This document shows, in pieces, positions 24,176 through 35,771 of a stretch of 64,000 nucleotides of DNA. The notes beneath the pieces were generated by a model. That model did no database searches. It saw only the letters and a list, made by a program, of their open reading frames with translations, and was not told the origin of the DNA. Both the position numbers and the translations under genes were made by a program. Numbering within the stretch: position 1 is the first letter of the stretch; each line of letters opens with the position of its first letter. The stretch is from Sebastes aleutianus (taxonomy: Eukaryota > Chordata > Actinopteri > Perciformes > Sebastidae). The stretch spans positions 62,001 to 126,000 of the forward strand of contig CAKAKS010000061.1 in NCBI GenBank assembly GCA_916700875.1. Reading direction: 5' to 3'.

Positions 24176-25078
24176 CTTGTGAAGACACACATGAATTTGT
24201 TTTAAATTATTATTGTGATATGTAAAATCACAGAGAGCATGCTGAAGTACGTAGATATCAAGTTCTGGATGCAAGTTGGTATGTGGAAGAACTTAAGAGC
24301 AAAGGTGATGAGCTGGTGTAAAACAGAACCGAAGGAATTCTCCAGATTCAAACCATGTGGAGGTCTGATTTTTCCTATTTGGCACGTCTGTATTTGCTCC
24401 CAGATAATGGCGGAGTGTTCCACGCAGCCATGGAACCCTGGGAGCCCTGCCTCTTAGCAGCTGGTGTCAATGTAGTTGTTCAACAGTAAGTAGCTGCGTG
24501 TGTCTTGCCACCACTGGAAAGAAAATCCTGCCTTCCACATCAAGTAGGACATTGAACTAGGGGTCGACCGTTAGCATTTTTACCATTATTGGATTCATTA
24601 TTTTTTTATTCGATAGTCGGTAGTTGAGAAATGCACGACTTTGGTTTGGAAGCAGCCGCCGCTCTCTGTCTGCAGTCAGTCACCACTCTGTAGTCTCACT
24701 CACTTAAGCGGGCTAATAAACTGTGTCTGTCTGTCTGTTGATCTCCTCTGCTCCGCTCCGTTTCAGTGCTATGGACAGCGCCGCGCCCTACACACCACAA
24801 ACAGCGTTGTTGTTCTGAAACAACAGCTAAGCGATACTCACATGTATCTCGGCCAATATTTTAGTTGTTTTTGCTATTTTTCTATGGATACATAAAGCTT
24901 AAACAGAGAGGCATCAACACATACACATAATAAACACATACATAATATAAAAAACATTTAGACTGTTCAGTTCAGTTATGAATGATGAAAACAAACGCAA
25001 TGAAGCTCAGCATTTACATAAGGGATAAGGGACTTAAAAACGGTCCGCCAGAGTCCGAGATCAGAACTGCACCCATAG

Positions 25079-25156
25079 TAACGGTCTGTTATACATAGCA
25101 ACGGTCTGTTATACATAGCAACGGTCTGTTATACATAGAAATGGTCTGCTATAAAG
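25079..25156. repeat. 20-bp minisatellite, unit 1 (4 copies)
   Basis: Tandem copies of CAACGGTCTGTTATACATAG with small changes; the same array has 4 copies in unit 2 and 6 in unit 3. Confidence 0.85.
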
Positions 25157-25552
25157 ACATAACAGACCGTCAGAATCAAGAAAGCCGTGTAATAAACTAC
25201 AATAGCATGCTTCTTTGGCGCCACCCATAGGAAATGCACCCACATTGTAGCTTTTCTACGCAGTATTGCACACTTTGAATAGCGAGCCTGTCTCCAGTGT
25301 GTTGGTTTATTATAGTAAAAACAAAGACTACAACAATGAATCGATGATTGTGTGATGGTGCAAACCTTTAATGGATGGAGTGCACAGAATGTAAATGTTT
25401 GTGTCGGCCTTGGTGTGAAAGGTTTGAACACAAAAAATCATCAACAAATATTCTGTATCTTTGTTTCATTTCGTCCCCGGTGTGAAAAGGCCTTTAGACA
25501 TTTATGAAAAAGATGTTGTGTAATGGGACGGCTTCTGTAGAATTTGTCTTAC

Positions 25553-25838
25553 CTTTGGATCCTGAGCTGATGTCTGACAACCTCTCTACCAGTTCTCTCC
25601 TGTTCATCTTCTTAAAAACCTCCCTGGTCACCTCCACAGACTGCTGGCCGTAGGTCTGCACCATCAGCTTCCCTATTCCAACTCTGTCTGCCATCTCCAT
25701 TCTCCGTCTCGGGATTATTGGGAGGCTTTTCTCCATTTTAGTGTACTGCAGGACATGCTTGAATTTCTCGAGCTCCCCGTCACTTAAATCTTTCAGTGTT
25801 TCCAAAAGCTTCTCCTGAACTGGTGTCATGGTTCCTTC
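25553..25838 (-). CDS. PYD exon 2 (directly upstream of the FIIND exons)
   Basis: This 286-nt exon is phase 0 to 1, with acceptor CCATCAG and donor GTAAGA. It reads EGTMTPVQEKLLETLKDL, with the PYD core EKFKHVLQYTKMEK, IPRRRMEMADRVG and QQSVEVTREVFKKMNRREL. Its phase-1 end joins the exon 24175..24132 (GPSRSLEFEAGGSVM) in frame, linking the array to FIIND. It contains an internal ATG that could serve as a start. Confidence 0.85.
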
Positions 25839-26243
25839 CTGATGGATTCAAAGTAGTCAGAGGGCATTTATGTCACATCTCCACGGTAGTGATGACACAT
25901 TAACTTCTTTGCATACATGTTAAGCATTTAAGTCATGAAAGTATTGTAAAAACTAATATTAACCACATTAGGCTCAATGATGCACCATATGATTCATTTA
26001 ATTTCATTCTATGAACTGTTTATCAGTGATTGTGTTTTATTGACCGTCTCTAACTCTCTCTGACACTCTGCAACTAAAAGCAGGAATGAGCCACCTGATC
26101 ACATGTTCTCATCACATGTTGTGGTGTTTCTGGTTTAAACACTTTTTAAACCTCTTTACCGTCAACATGAGGATCTTGGTCAACCTGTAACAATGAAATG
26201 AAAGCTGTGTAGTGTGACGTGTGTCTGATGTGACATTACTCAC

Positions 26244-26272
26244 TTTCTGGATCGGTTTAGACGGATGTTTCT
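26244..26272 (-). CDS. Linker exon (29 nt)
   Basis: Phase 1 to 0, reads EKHPSKPIQK; acceptor TTCTCAG, donor GTGAGT. It is 15 nt shorter than the 44-nt form but still keeps frame. Confidence 0.6.
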
Positions 26273-26973
26273 CTGAGAAGAAAGAAAATAGAAAATGACT
26301 CCTGACTGACTGATAAATACTTTATACTACTGACTATAAACAACTCTAGTCAGATTGTGTTGCTTTTTTTAATAAAACACAATATGAAAAATGAATTGCA
26401 AAAAATCTGCTCAGCTCTGGCATAAAAATCAATCAGAGAGAGAAGTTGGACACCATATCATCAACATTAAATCTAAAGGACTCCGATACAAAAGCCCTGC
26501 AACAAATACTACCTTTAGAGATTATGATGCTCAAATTGTGTCAAAATATTTAAGTTACAATGCTGTCAAATTATAATAGTGTTTATTATATATAATATAA
26601 TTGTATTATAATAATGTGTCACAGAGGTGTTGATTCAAGTGAAAGGTAATATCTGAAGTCAAAGTATTTGGTCTTGATGTACTGTATTATACTGTAAATT
26701 GTACCTGATATTTTGCTCCTCCTAAATAAAGCTCAGTTTCTTTTAAAGGAAATAAAATACAAATAATTCACTGCTGCAAAATGAGGATTCAACTCAATGA
26801 TTCCTGCAGTCAGAGTAATGAATGTGGTGATGTTGAATTGCTACCTGCCCTTTAATGTTTTAATATTTTTCATTGGTGATTAAATAAAGTTTGAATTATA
26901 AAATCTATTCATTAGACATTTATGAGAAACACATGATTGTGTAATGTGACAGGTTTTGACTTCTTTCTCTGAC

Positions 26974-27259
26974 CTTTGATTCCTGAGCTGGTCTCTGACG
27001 ACCTCTCTACCAGATCAGTCCTGTTCATGTCCATTAAAACCTCCCAGGTCGTCTCCACAGACTGCTGGCCGCAGGTCTTCACCATATGATCCACCAGTAC
27101 GTCTGCACTGTCTGCCAAATGCAGTACTTTCCATGGGATGTATGGGAGGCTCTTCTTGAAGAACGTGAACTGCAGCAACCGCTTGAATTTCTTGAGCTCC
27201 TCGTTACTCAAATCCTTCAGTGTTTCTAAAAGAATCTGTTTCACAGCTGCAATTGTTAC
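26974..27259 (-). CDS. PYD exon 3
   Basis: This 286-nt exon is phase 0 to 1. It reads VTIAAVKQILLETLKDL, with LKKFKRLLQFTFFKK, LPYIPWKVLHLADSADV and QQSVETTWEVLMDMNRTDL. The donor is GTCAGA, weaker than the GTAAGA of most array members. It forms a subtype with PYD exons 8 and 14. Confidence 0.82.
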
Positions 27260-27649
27260 CTGAATAATTAAAAGAATATGTTAAGCAAATGTGTTATTTC
27301 TCAACTGGGACAGTTAAAGATGTATTTCTTTGCCGTTCATCAGTGTCAGTGTTTTAGACATAGCGTAAATGTAATAAGATTGTTTTTTTCTGCATGATCA
27401 CTCAAGACGATACATTAATATCTGTTCTATTGATTGTGTTTTACCTTGTTTTCTTTACAAAGTATTGTATGTGTATTTATTTCTTTAGCAACATCAAAGC
27501 AAAAGATGATTCCCTTTTCCCTTTAATTCCTATAAACTGATTACTACCACCTGATCTAACATAACATATCCTTATTTTTGTAACAGTGGTTAAAAGAAAG
27601 TGTTTTCTCTACTCGTTTTAATGGCTAAATATTACAAACTAGAATGACA

Positions 27650-27980
27650 CTCAGACAGCACAGACCTCCGTCAACGCTGATGGTTTAGTCACAACCTCTG
27701 CAGATAATGCCTTTTCCTGAGTTTTTGGCCCATACCACAACAGTTTACCAAGTTTCACGAAAATCGGGCCTGTAAGTTTCTGTAATCGTGCTGACAGACA
27801 AACAGACAAATGGAAAAACAGACAAACCAAGCTGCAAACATAACCTGCTTTGGTGGTGGTAATAAAAATAACTTGATATTTGTTCTTATCTTCAGTAGTA
27901 GAGCAGCAGAGCAGTAAATCTATCATAACATCAGTGGATAACATTATTACTGAAGAGCTCAACCTTAACACTGAGAACCA
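27650..27980. repeat. Duplicated interspersed repeat in intron (also 41310-41640, 60150-60470)
   Basis: The segment with TTACCAAGTTTCACGAAAAT and a CAGACAAACAGACAAA tract occurs in all three units at the equivalent place. Open frames here are not genes. Confidence 0.6.
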
Positions 27981-28106
27981 TCCAATTTAAAACACTAGGT
28001 TTGGTTGGTATCATCATTTAAAATGTTCAAGATGAGGACGGTTTTCAACCTGCATCTATTGAATGAAAGCTGTGATGTGTAAAGTCAGACACACTCTCTC
28101 TGACAC

Positions 28107-28138
28107 TGCAGGTTGATGTTCATCCACAGACTGTTTCT
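28107..28138 (-). CDS. Linker exon with weak donor (32 nt)
   Basis: The acceptor CTCCCCAG is good. The exon reads EKQSVDEHQPA, phase 1 to 0, if the donor is GTGTCA. That donor is poor because about 12 bases found in sister linker exons are missing. Use of this exon is doubtful. Confidence 0.4.
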
Positions 28139-28514
28139 CTGGGGAGAAAAGACATTTAAAATGACTCAGAGGATTATAATCTAATTTGACATGGAGAGTA
28201 AAATCAACTTCAATAAGGCTCAGTTACTTTAAAAGGAAATAAAACAAATTCACATCAAATCATAAACACCTCCACGATCTAAAGCTTTCCAACACGAAAG
28301 CCGTGCAGCAAATACTGAACTCATCAAACTGATAATATTCTGTGTGACTGTTGTTGGTTTAATTAATTCATTGATCCTGCCAACAGCTTTTTATATTTCA
28401 CATTGCTGATGACACAGATTTTGAAGCAGTTTTACTTTTTTTCATGATGAATTATAAAATGTATTTATTAGACATTCATGAGACACACGTGATTATGTGA
28501 TGTGACAGTCTTAC

Positions 28515-28800
28515 CTTTGAGTCCTGAGCTGGGCTTTGACAACATCTGCATCAGATCAGTCTTGTTCATTTTCTGTAAAACCTCCCCGGTTAACTCCACA
28601 GACTGCAGGCCGTAGGTCTGCACCAGCTGATCCGCTGTTTCTGCTTTGTCTGATGTGAGACTGAACATCAATGAGATGTATGGGAGGTTCTTCTGTGAGA
28701 CAATCGACTGCAGGAACTCCTCGAATTTCTTGATCTCCTCGTTACTCAAATGATTCAGAGTTTCCAAGAGCAGATATCTAACAGCTGCTATTGTTGCTAC
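28515..28800 (-). CDS. PYD exon 4
   Basis: This 286-nt exon is phase 0 to 1, with acceptor TTATTTCAG and donor GTAAGA. It reads VATIAAVRYLLLETLNHL, with IKKFEEFLQSIVSQKNLPYI and LQSVELTGEVLQKMNKTDL. It forms a subtype with PYD exons 9 and 15. Confidence 0.84.
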
Positions 28801-28951
28801 CTGAAATAATCAATACATTCATAACATAAATAAGTAAATCATGACTTTGGGTCTTATCATTATTTAAAATGTTAAAGATGACCACATTTTTAACCTGCAT
28901 CTGTTAAATGAAAGCTGTGTTGTCTGAAGTCAGACATGTGACATTACTCAC

Positions 28952-28992
28952 TTTCTGGATCAGTGCAGGTCGGTGTTCATCTGAGTGTTTCT
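28952..28992 (-). CDS. Linker exon (41 nt)
   Basis: Reads EKHSDEHRPALIQK, phase 1 to 0; acceptor CTCCTCAG, donor GTGAGT. Confidence 0.65.
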
Positions 28993-29689
28993 CTGAGGAG
29001 AAAAGTGGTAAAAGTCATGAGTGATGATCTAACATCTGACAATAAACATTGTTATCAGAAAATATTACCTTTTCTAAAATTTACAAAACACAAAATTACA
29101 CTTAACGGTTTCTATTTATTCCTCATTCCAGCGGATGAGGAACGGCTGATTGGTGAAGTTGAAATGAGGAGTTATCTGATACGACACCTCCTCATTTCAC
29201 TACAAACACCTGAATAAGGTGACAGCAGGCTGGAGGGAGATCACCAGGAGCCTGATAGTTTACTGAGGCTACTGTTGGCTGTATTCTATGTCATTTTCAG
29301 TAAATATCGCAGACTAAAACCTGTGTTTTCTGTTTAAAACACACAAACGTCAGAAGAGAGCAAGTACTACTCCCCTATCTTTTAAGTGGTAACGTCTCTA
29401 GTCTGATCTGGACCGTACAGCTGATAGGTACGTGGTTTGTTTACATCGCGTAAGAGAAGTGCATATTTAAAAATGAGTGGACAGAGTGTCCGATGTTATT
29501 AGGCTATAAGTAAATATAAATACCACAAATCTATATTCTTATCTTGTTGGTTTGTGATTCTGTAAATAAGAAGACACAACAAGGTCGATATTATTCATCA
29601 TTACAATAAATGATTAGTTCTACCTCATTATAAAACATATGGATGCATTTCTAGGGGGTTCAGTGAGCCCCCTGAACCAACGCAGACTG

Positions 29690-29853
29690 TATCTGTCACC
29701 CTCCAGGATGGCTTCACATCACAATGAAACAGATCAGTGTCTGACCTCGACATTTTGTGATGGAGTACGACCCCACAAAGCCACTGGTGAAGAAGTTGTG
29801 AGCTTCCAAGGACCTGTAGGTCTTGAGGATGCACTCTGTGTAAAGCCCTGCGT
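29690..29853 (-). pseudogene. Second YqaJ-type module fragment (Unit 1)
   Basis: After a CACGCAG acceptor the minus strand reads LYTECILKTYRSLEAHNFF and TSGFVG, then a stop soon after. This pairs in phase with the exon ending at 30040 and parallels the MKAYKSLEAYNFF-type continuation of multicopy fish YqaJ-domain proteins. The rest of such a protein is absent. The sequence recurs at about 43350-43513 and 62187-62350. Confidence 0.45.
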
Positions 29854-30039
29854 GATGTCGCATGTCAAAACAGGCTAATGGCATTGAGTAACATTAGCGC
29901 TGCTACTGTCTTGAACCTGCATGGAGTTCACTCAGATATTCAAGTCTATTACATCATAACATTATATGGCTGTTGGTATTGATATTATAAAGGTAAGTTT
30001 AATTCATCTATATTGAGTAAATGTAATAGTGTCACTTAC

Positions 30040-30211
30040 CAGGCGATTCAACCAGATAGCAGAAAATATCTGGGAATGACACTTCAGGCCATTTAGTCGG
30101 GTCATCTGTCCAGTCTTTTATAAGATATGGACAATCATCTACTCCGATTCTGTCAAATTTTTGTACGTAATGTTCTTTGTCGAGTGAGGACAAGGAGTCT
30201 ATATAAGACAT
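30040..30211 (-). CDS. Start-codon module, YqaJ-type N-terminus-like, unit 1
   Basis: An ATG at 30211 opens MSYIDSLSSLDKEHYVQK-like sequence continuing IGVDDCPYLIKDW, KWPEVSFPDIFCYLVESP for 57 codons plus one base, ending at a GTAAGT donor. It resembles the N-terminal segment of a multicopy fish protein family that carries a YqaJ recombinase domain. Only this segment and a short continuation exist here. Its phase-1 end would also fit the array's linker exons, so it could act as an alternative first exon. Function unknown. Confidence 0.5.
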
Positions 30212-30372
30212 GGCTCTTTAGTATGTAAATTTATGATATTAAAAACCACGCTTTCCGAGCATATCCGAGTGGGAGAAAAGGATTGTTTTCCCCCACGGAG
30301 ACTGCGCCCTAAACCACGGCCCCAACTATGACAAGACACCGACTGTATGTATGCCGAATTATAATTATATAG

Positions 30373-30373
<1 letters not shown>

Positions 30374-30402
<29 letters not shown>
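30374..30402. repeat. (TTG)n microsatellite
   Basis: About nine TTG units, present also in unit 2 (near 44030) and collapsed in unit 3. Confidence 0.85.
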
Positions 30403-30403
<1 letters not shown>

Positions 30404-30731
30404 GGAGGATTAAACCAAGACAGCTAATATGTGCTAGCCTCAGTTGTCACTTGTTGCCACAATAAATATTCACTTATTCTGCAGCCTGATGGAGACACCA
30501 GTGTCAAACTCAGCCATTTATCCGTTTTTCTTCCTCACTAACTGGCAACTTGATCTCTGACAACACAGAGATACCACGTGACACCAACGCCGTTATACTA
30601 TTGGCTCACAAGCCTTGTTAGAAGAGGGAACTGAATGTCAAATATCTTCCACAGAGATAAACCAAACATTCATTTTGGACCCGTCAACATTTTTTAAATC
30701 ATTAATTCACAGTTCAGACTTTTAGTCGGCA

Positions 30732-31384
30732 TAGGGCTGTCAAAGTTAACGCAATAACACGTTAACACAAATTTGTTTTAAAGCTACTAATTTCTTTAAC
30801 GCATTAACGCAACTTGTGATTTTTAGGTTGTAGCGGGTTCAGTTTTAAAGCTAGAGAGAAGATACTGGCATCATATGAAGCTAGGAAACCTGAGGAATCC
30901 ATTGGTACCAACCATGTCATACTAGATTGTTGCAAAGGAGGTTAAATAACACTCCAAACATACGCTACATTTTCAAAGAGGTCCCTTGACCTCTGACCTC
31001 CAGATATGTGAATGTAAATGGGTTCTCTGGGTACCCACGAGTCTCCCCTTTACAGACATGCACACTTTATGATAATCACATGCAGTTTGGGGCAAGTCAT
31101 AGTCAAGTCATCACACTGACACACTGACAGCTGTTGTTGCCTGTTGGGCTGCAGTTTGCCATGTTGTGATTTGAGCATATTGTTTTATGCTAAATGCAGT
31201 ACCTGTGAGGGTTTCTGGATAATATGTACATATACTCCCATGTTGATAAGAGTATTAAATACTTGACAAATCTCCCTTCAAGGTACATTTTGAACAGATA
31301 GAAAATGTGCGATTAATTTGCAATTAACTATGGACAGTCATGTGATTAATCGTGATTAAATATTTTAATCGATTGACAGCCCTA
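30732..31384. mobile_element. hAT-type MITE (TAGGGCTGTCAAAG family), unit 1 first copy
   Basis: The termini are TAGGGCTGTCAAAGTTAACG and ATCGATTGACAGCCCTA. The flanks AGTCGGCA and ATTCGGCA form an 8-bp duplication with one change. The same insertion is in unit 2 at 44385..44995, so it predates the duplication. Confidence 0.85.
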
Positions 31385-31599
31385 ATTCGGCACCTTTCTA
31401 AAAGCTCTGTGGATGTGTTATTTTTAAAATAATATTCATCTACATAAAAAACGGTATCAATATGACCTTTAAACCATCTCAACAGTCATGTCCCCTCTTC
31501 CAAAATATATTCCATACTTCATATATATTATTATATATACATATATATTATTTATAATGTAAAGAGAAGAAGACATAGCTTAAAGACTAGTTGTCTTAC

Positions 31600-31879
31600 C
31601 TTTGGGTCCTGAGCGGCTGTCTGACAACCTCTGCACCAGATCAGTCCTCTTCATCGTCTTTAAAACCTCCTTGGTATTCTCCACAGACTGTTGGCCCTCG
31701 ATCTGCACCATTAAAAACACTACGTCCTGCATGTCTTTTATCTCCAGATGCCACCACGGGATGTAATGTCTGACAAAGTCAGTTTCACTCAGAACCACCT
31801 TGAACATCCAGAGCTCCTTGTCACTCAAATCTTTCAGTGTTTCCAAAAGCAGCTCTATAACAGACGCCATCGTTTCCAC
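31600..31879 (-). CDS. PYD exon 5
   Basis: A 280-nt exon, phase 0 to 1, with acceptor TTGCCAG and donor GTAAGA. It reads VETMASVIELLLETLKDL, with YIPWWHLEIKDMQDVVFLM and QQSVENTKEVLKTMKRTDL. It forms a subtype with PYD exons 7, 10 and 12. Confidence 0.84.
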
Positions 31880-32304
31880 CTGGCAAATTCAAAGGAAATG
31901 TTCATGAGGCAAAAGTGCAAAAACTTCTCAGCTGGGATGATTACAGATTATTCTGGTCACATCTCATCAATGTCTGTTTTCAGAAATGTGGATGTGCTGA
32001 GTACATCAGCTATATCATAGCTATATCTGATTACATGTGTACATTTCTCATCAAGGTGATTCACTTTTATCCTCTTGATGAGTCATTTAATGATTTTATT
32101 TCTGTTAACTATTTCATGACTTTTTGTTTTATTGCCTATTTAAGGCGTTCCTCATGTGAACACAAGACAAACTGAATGCAGCTTCAGTTCTAAAAAAACC
32201 TTCTGATGAAAATTAGGAATTTGGTTTTGTTTATCATTTATAACATTCAAGATGAGGATGATGTTGAATCTACATCTATTGAATGAAAGCTGAAGTGGTT
32301 AAAG

Positions 32305-33365
32305 TAGAGCTGCAACTAACAATTATTAAGAAATGTTCAATGTATAAAACAATCAGTGTCCAACAATCCAATGTACAAATACATATTATGTCCCTCTCTG
32401 TTGCTCCCTCCCCACCCCGTGTAACCCCAAGAACAAGAGGGATAAACAACAATTCAATAACTCAATAACGTGGCTTCACAGAAATAAAATTCAGAAAAAT
32501 AACAATCCTCAGTACAGATGAAGACTTTTAAGAGCTTAAAATCCACCTGATTCATTAGGAGATACATGAGGCCTGACCCCAATGCTTCGAAGCTTTGACC
32601 GTTGCCATGGTAATCAACCTCCAAATCAGTATTGGAATGCTTCATTTTTATTTATTTTTTATTTAAGTATGTAATAATAATATATAAATCCCCAAATAGC
32701 CCATGAAATAAGGAATAATCCCACAACATTATTCATTATTCATATTCAACATTAATTATTATTAGTTATTCTCAGATGGGTATCACTGTTTGTTGTGTGT
32801 AGAGGTGTGTGTGTGTACAGCAGTGTGACAGCGGTGCTGTCCCGAAGCTTCGAACACCTTCGAATATTTCTCACCAAAGCTTCGAAGCCCAAAACATGGT
32901 ATTCAGGACAGGCCTAAGACTCTTTTGCTTCCACCTTACCCTTACTCTTATTAGAGCGATATACCTTCCCCACTTAAGCCAGTATTTTTCTGCCCTATTA
33001 CAGTTCCTATATGACATTCTTTCATATGCAGCAACCTTTCCCATTTCAGTTAACTTTTATGTATGTTATTGATGAATCTGCAGGTTATTTTCTAAATTAA
33101 TCAATAAATTGTTTGGTCTGTAAAATGTCAGAAAATGGCAAAAAATACCCATCACAATTTCCTTAAGTCCAGGGGGACGTCTTCAAATGTCTTGTTTTGT
33201 CTGACCAACAGCCCAAAACCCAAAGATATTCAGTTTACTATGATACAAAAGCAGAAGATCCTCACAACAACATTTAGCATTTTTACTAGAAAAAATAACA
33301 ATTAATGAATTATCAAAATAGTTGTGATTCTGTTGATCAACTAATCGATTAATTATTTCAGCTTT
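32305..33365. mobile_element. MITE (TAGAGCTGCAACTAAC family) with a nested second MITE
   Basis: The left end TAGAGCTGCAACTAACAATTATT and right end CTAATCGATTAATTATTTCAGCTTTA are the termini of a very common fish MITE, including the internal TCAGAAAATGGC block. Bases about 32570-32915 interrupt it with a second repeat with termini like AGGCCTGACCCC and GGACAGGCCT and CTTCGAAGCTTCG-rich arms. In unit 2 the right part is deleted (about 45914-46355). Confidence 0.75.
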
Positions 33366-33398
33366 AGATTAAAGGCAGACAGATGTGACATTACTCAC

Positions 33399-33442
33399 CT
33401 CCTGGGTCAGTGCAGGCCAATGTTCATCCACACAGTGTTTCT
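33399..33442 (-). CDS. Linker exon (44 nt)
   Basis: Reads EKHCVDEHWPALTQE, phase 1 to 0; acceptor TTCCTCAG, donor GTGAGT. Confidence 0.68.
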
Positions 33443-33586
33443 CTGAGGAAAAAGGAAATATAAATGAATGATGGGAATTAATGTGAAGCTCATATTGTTC
33501 AGTTTTTGTGTTTGCGTATTTATTCATTAGTATATGTTATATGTTTATATGTATTATATGAAACAGTTTCTGCTTCTTTCTCTTAC

Positions 33587-33872
33587 CTTTGGGTCCTGAG
33601 CTGGTCTCTGACAGCCTCTGCACCAGATCAGTCCTGTTCATGTCCATGAAAATCTCCTCAGTCACCTCCACAGACTGCTGACCGTACATCTCCACCATCA
33701 TCTCCACCAGGTCTGCCCGGGTTGACTCCAGCAGTTGACTCCATGAGGTGAGTGGAAGGTTCCTCTGGAAGAACGTGAACTGCAGCAACCACTTGAATTT
33801 GTGTAACTCCTCGGAGCTCAAATCATTGAGTGTTTCCAAAAGCAGCTCTTTAACGGCCGTCATTGTTGCCAC
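33587..33872 (-). CDS. PYD exon 6
   Basis: This 286-nt exon is phase 0 to 1, with acceptor TGTTCCAG and donor GTAAGA. It reads VATMTAVKELLLETLNDL, with LHKFKWLLQFTFFQRNLPLT and QQSVEVTEEIFMDMNRTDL. It forms a subtype with PYD exon 11. Confidence 0.85.
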
Positions 33873-34413
33873 CTGGAACATTCAAGTATATGTTCATAGA
33901 GGAAAATATGTTTATTCGATTTTGCACCTTATTTTAGACATTTGAATGTTTCAAGATGTGTTTTTCACCTGAGCTACTGATAATTATCTGTTTGTTAGAG
34001 TAGAGGATGATTCTTTTTTCCTTCTACTCTTTAATATCTGTGACCTGAATGTTTTTTTAATTGTATTTCCAGGCTGTAACTCTGTCACTGTGCTGCCAAA
34101 AACTGAAATGAGCCACCTGATCTTAACATCAGATGTTGTGGTTGAATTAACTGTACAAACAGGTGGCAGCACAATGAAGATACTTTCTCATTTTCATGTT
34201 TTGCATTTTGTTTAAGTCTTTGAAATACAATGAATTGATAATAGCAACATTACTGAGCTCAAATGAATCTCAGCTTCAGTTCAGTGAGAAACATTTGATT
34301 TAAATCATGAGTTTGGTTTAATTTATCATCATTAATGTTGATATGATTTAATCCTACATCTTATTGAATACAAGCTGTACTCTGTATGATCAGACAGATA
34401 TGACATCACTCAC

Positions 34414-34457
34414 TTTGTGGATCAGTGCAGACAGGTGTTCATCCACAGAGTGTTTTT
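34414..34457 (-). CDS. Linker exon (44 nt)
   Basis: Reads KKHSVDEHLSALIHK, phase 1 to 0; acceptor TTCTCAG, donor GTGAGT. Confidence 0.68.
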
Positions 34458-34707
34458 CTGAGAAGAAAGAAAGGAAATAAAAACGAGTTGGCATCAGGCA
34501 ATACTTTCACTAAAAAAACAATACAAAGAGGTCAACACAGAATTTCACACAAACCTACAACTAAATATAATGTACCACTGATATTTTTGCCCATCTCCTG
34601 AAATATTTTTTTTCTACATTAATATAATCAATATTTATAATGTAAAGACCAGAAGATAAAGCTTATAAACTTATGATTTTAAAATGTTTTTGTCTTTATT
34701 GTCTTAC

Positions 34708-34993
34708 TTTTGGGTCCTGAGCTGCTGTCTGACAACCTCTGCACCAGATCAGTCCTCTTCATCATCTTTAAAAGCTCCTTGGTCTTCTCCACAGACTGTT
34801 GTCCTTTGGTCAGCACCATTAAAAACACTGCGTCCTGCATGTTTTTCATCTCCAGCTGCCACCGCGGGATCTTTGAGTAATGTCTGTCAAGGTCAGTTTC
34901 ACTCAGGGCCTCCTTGAACCTCTCGAGCTCCTTGTCACTCAAATCTTTCAGTGTTTCCAAAAGCAGCTCTATAACAGACGCCATCGTTTCCAC
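34708..34993 (-). CDS. PYD exon 7
   Basis: This 286-nt exon is phase 0 to 1, ending AAAA before a GTAAGA donor. It reads VETMASVIELLLETLKDL, with LERFKEALSETDLDRHYSKI and QQSVEKTKELLKMMKRTDL. It is two codons longer than its subtype partners 5, 10 and 12. Confidence 0.84.
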
Positions 34994-35641
34994 CTGGCAA
35001 ATTCAAAGGAAATGTTCATGAGGCAAAAGTGCAAAAACTTCTCAGCTGGGATGATTACAGATTATTCTGGTCACATCTCATCAATGTGTTTCAGAAATGT
35101 GGATGTGCTGAGTACATCAGCTATATCACACAAGGTAATGATACCATCAATAACAGTTGTCCAATTGATCACATACACCTGTTTTTACAAACTGCTTGTA
35201 CGTGTACGTTTCTTTAGCAACATCAAGTTGATTTACTTTATCTCACTTTATCTCTTACAACTGTTTTATTTTCATAAACACGTTAATGACTTTATTTTAC
35301 TTCCTGGGTGTAACTCTTTCAAAGACTGTGCTACAAAAACTGCAATGAACCTCTTGATGTTACAACAGAGTGGCTGTTTAACCAGTTGCATCTTTTCTTC
35401 TAATATAAAAAAGTAAAAAACACACTCATTTATTATTATTTTTTTTCAAATATTGTGAATTTCTCAAATCAAAAATAACATACTGTATATTCCCTTAGAG
35501 GAAGATATAACACAAGTTATTAATATTATTGGTAAATAACATTTATGCATAGGACCTATTGTGTGCATTATCAATAATAATGTTCAAGATGCAGATGATT
35601 TGATCTGCTGAATAAAAGCTGAGTGATGTGTCATTACTCAC

Positions 35642-35670
35642 TCTCTGGATCAGTGAAGGATGCTGTTTCT
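35642..35670 (-). CDS. Linker exon (29 nt)
   Basis: Reads EKQHPSLIQR, phase 1 to 0; acceptor CTCTTCAG, donor GTGAGT. In the array chain it would join PYD exon 8 (unit 2) to PYD exon 7 (unit 1) across the duplication boundary. Confidence 0.6.
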
Positions 35671-35771
35671 CTGAAGAGAAAAGAAATAGAAAAAAATCTA
35701 TCAGTAATTAATTTAACATCAGAATGAACATTTATTATACAAATTATTTCCTCCCAAAGTGATAAACCTCC

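Noticed and set aside
24215..24457. 80-codon + strand open frame beside the FIIND N-terminal exon
   Set aside because: No domain; lies in the intron of the minus-strand gene.
25079..25156. CRISPR-like array
   Set aside because: Direct tandem repeat without spacers in a eukaryotic genome; it is a minisatellite.
29639..29878. 79-codon + strand open frame present in all three units
   Set aside because: It is antisense to the minus-strand YqaJ-like continuation (SLEAHNFF), which fits better; copies are identical through recent duplication.
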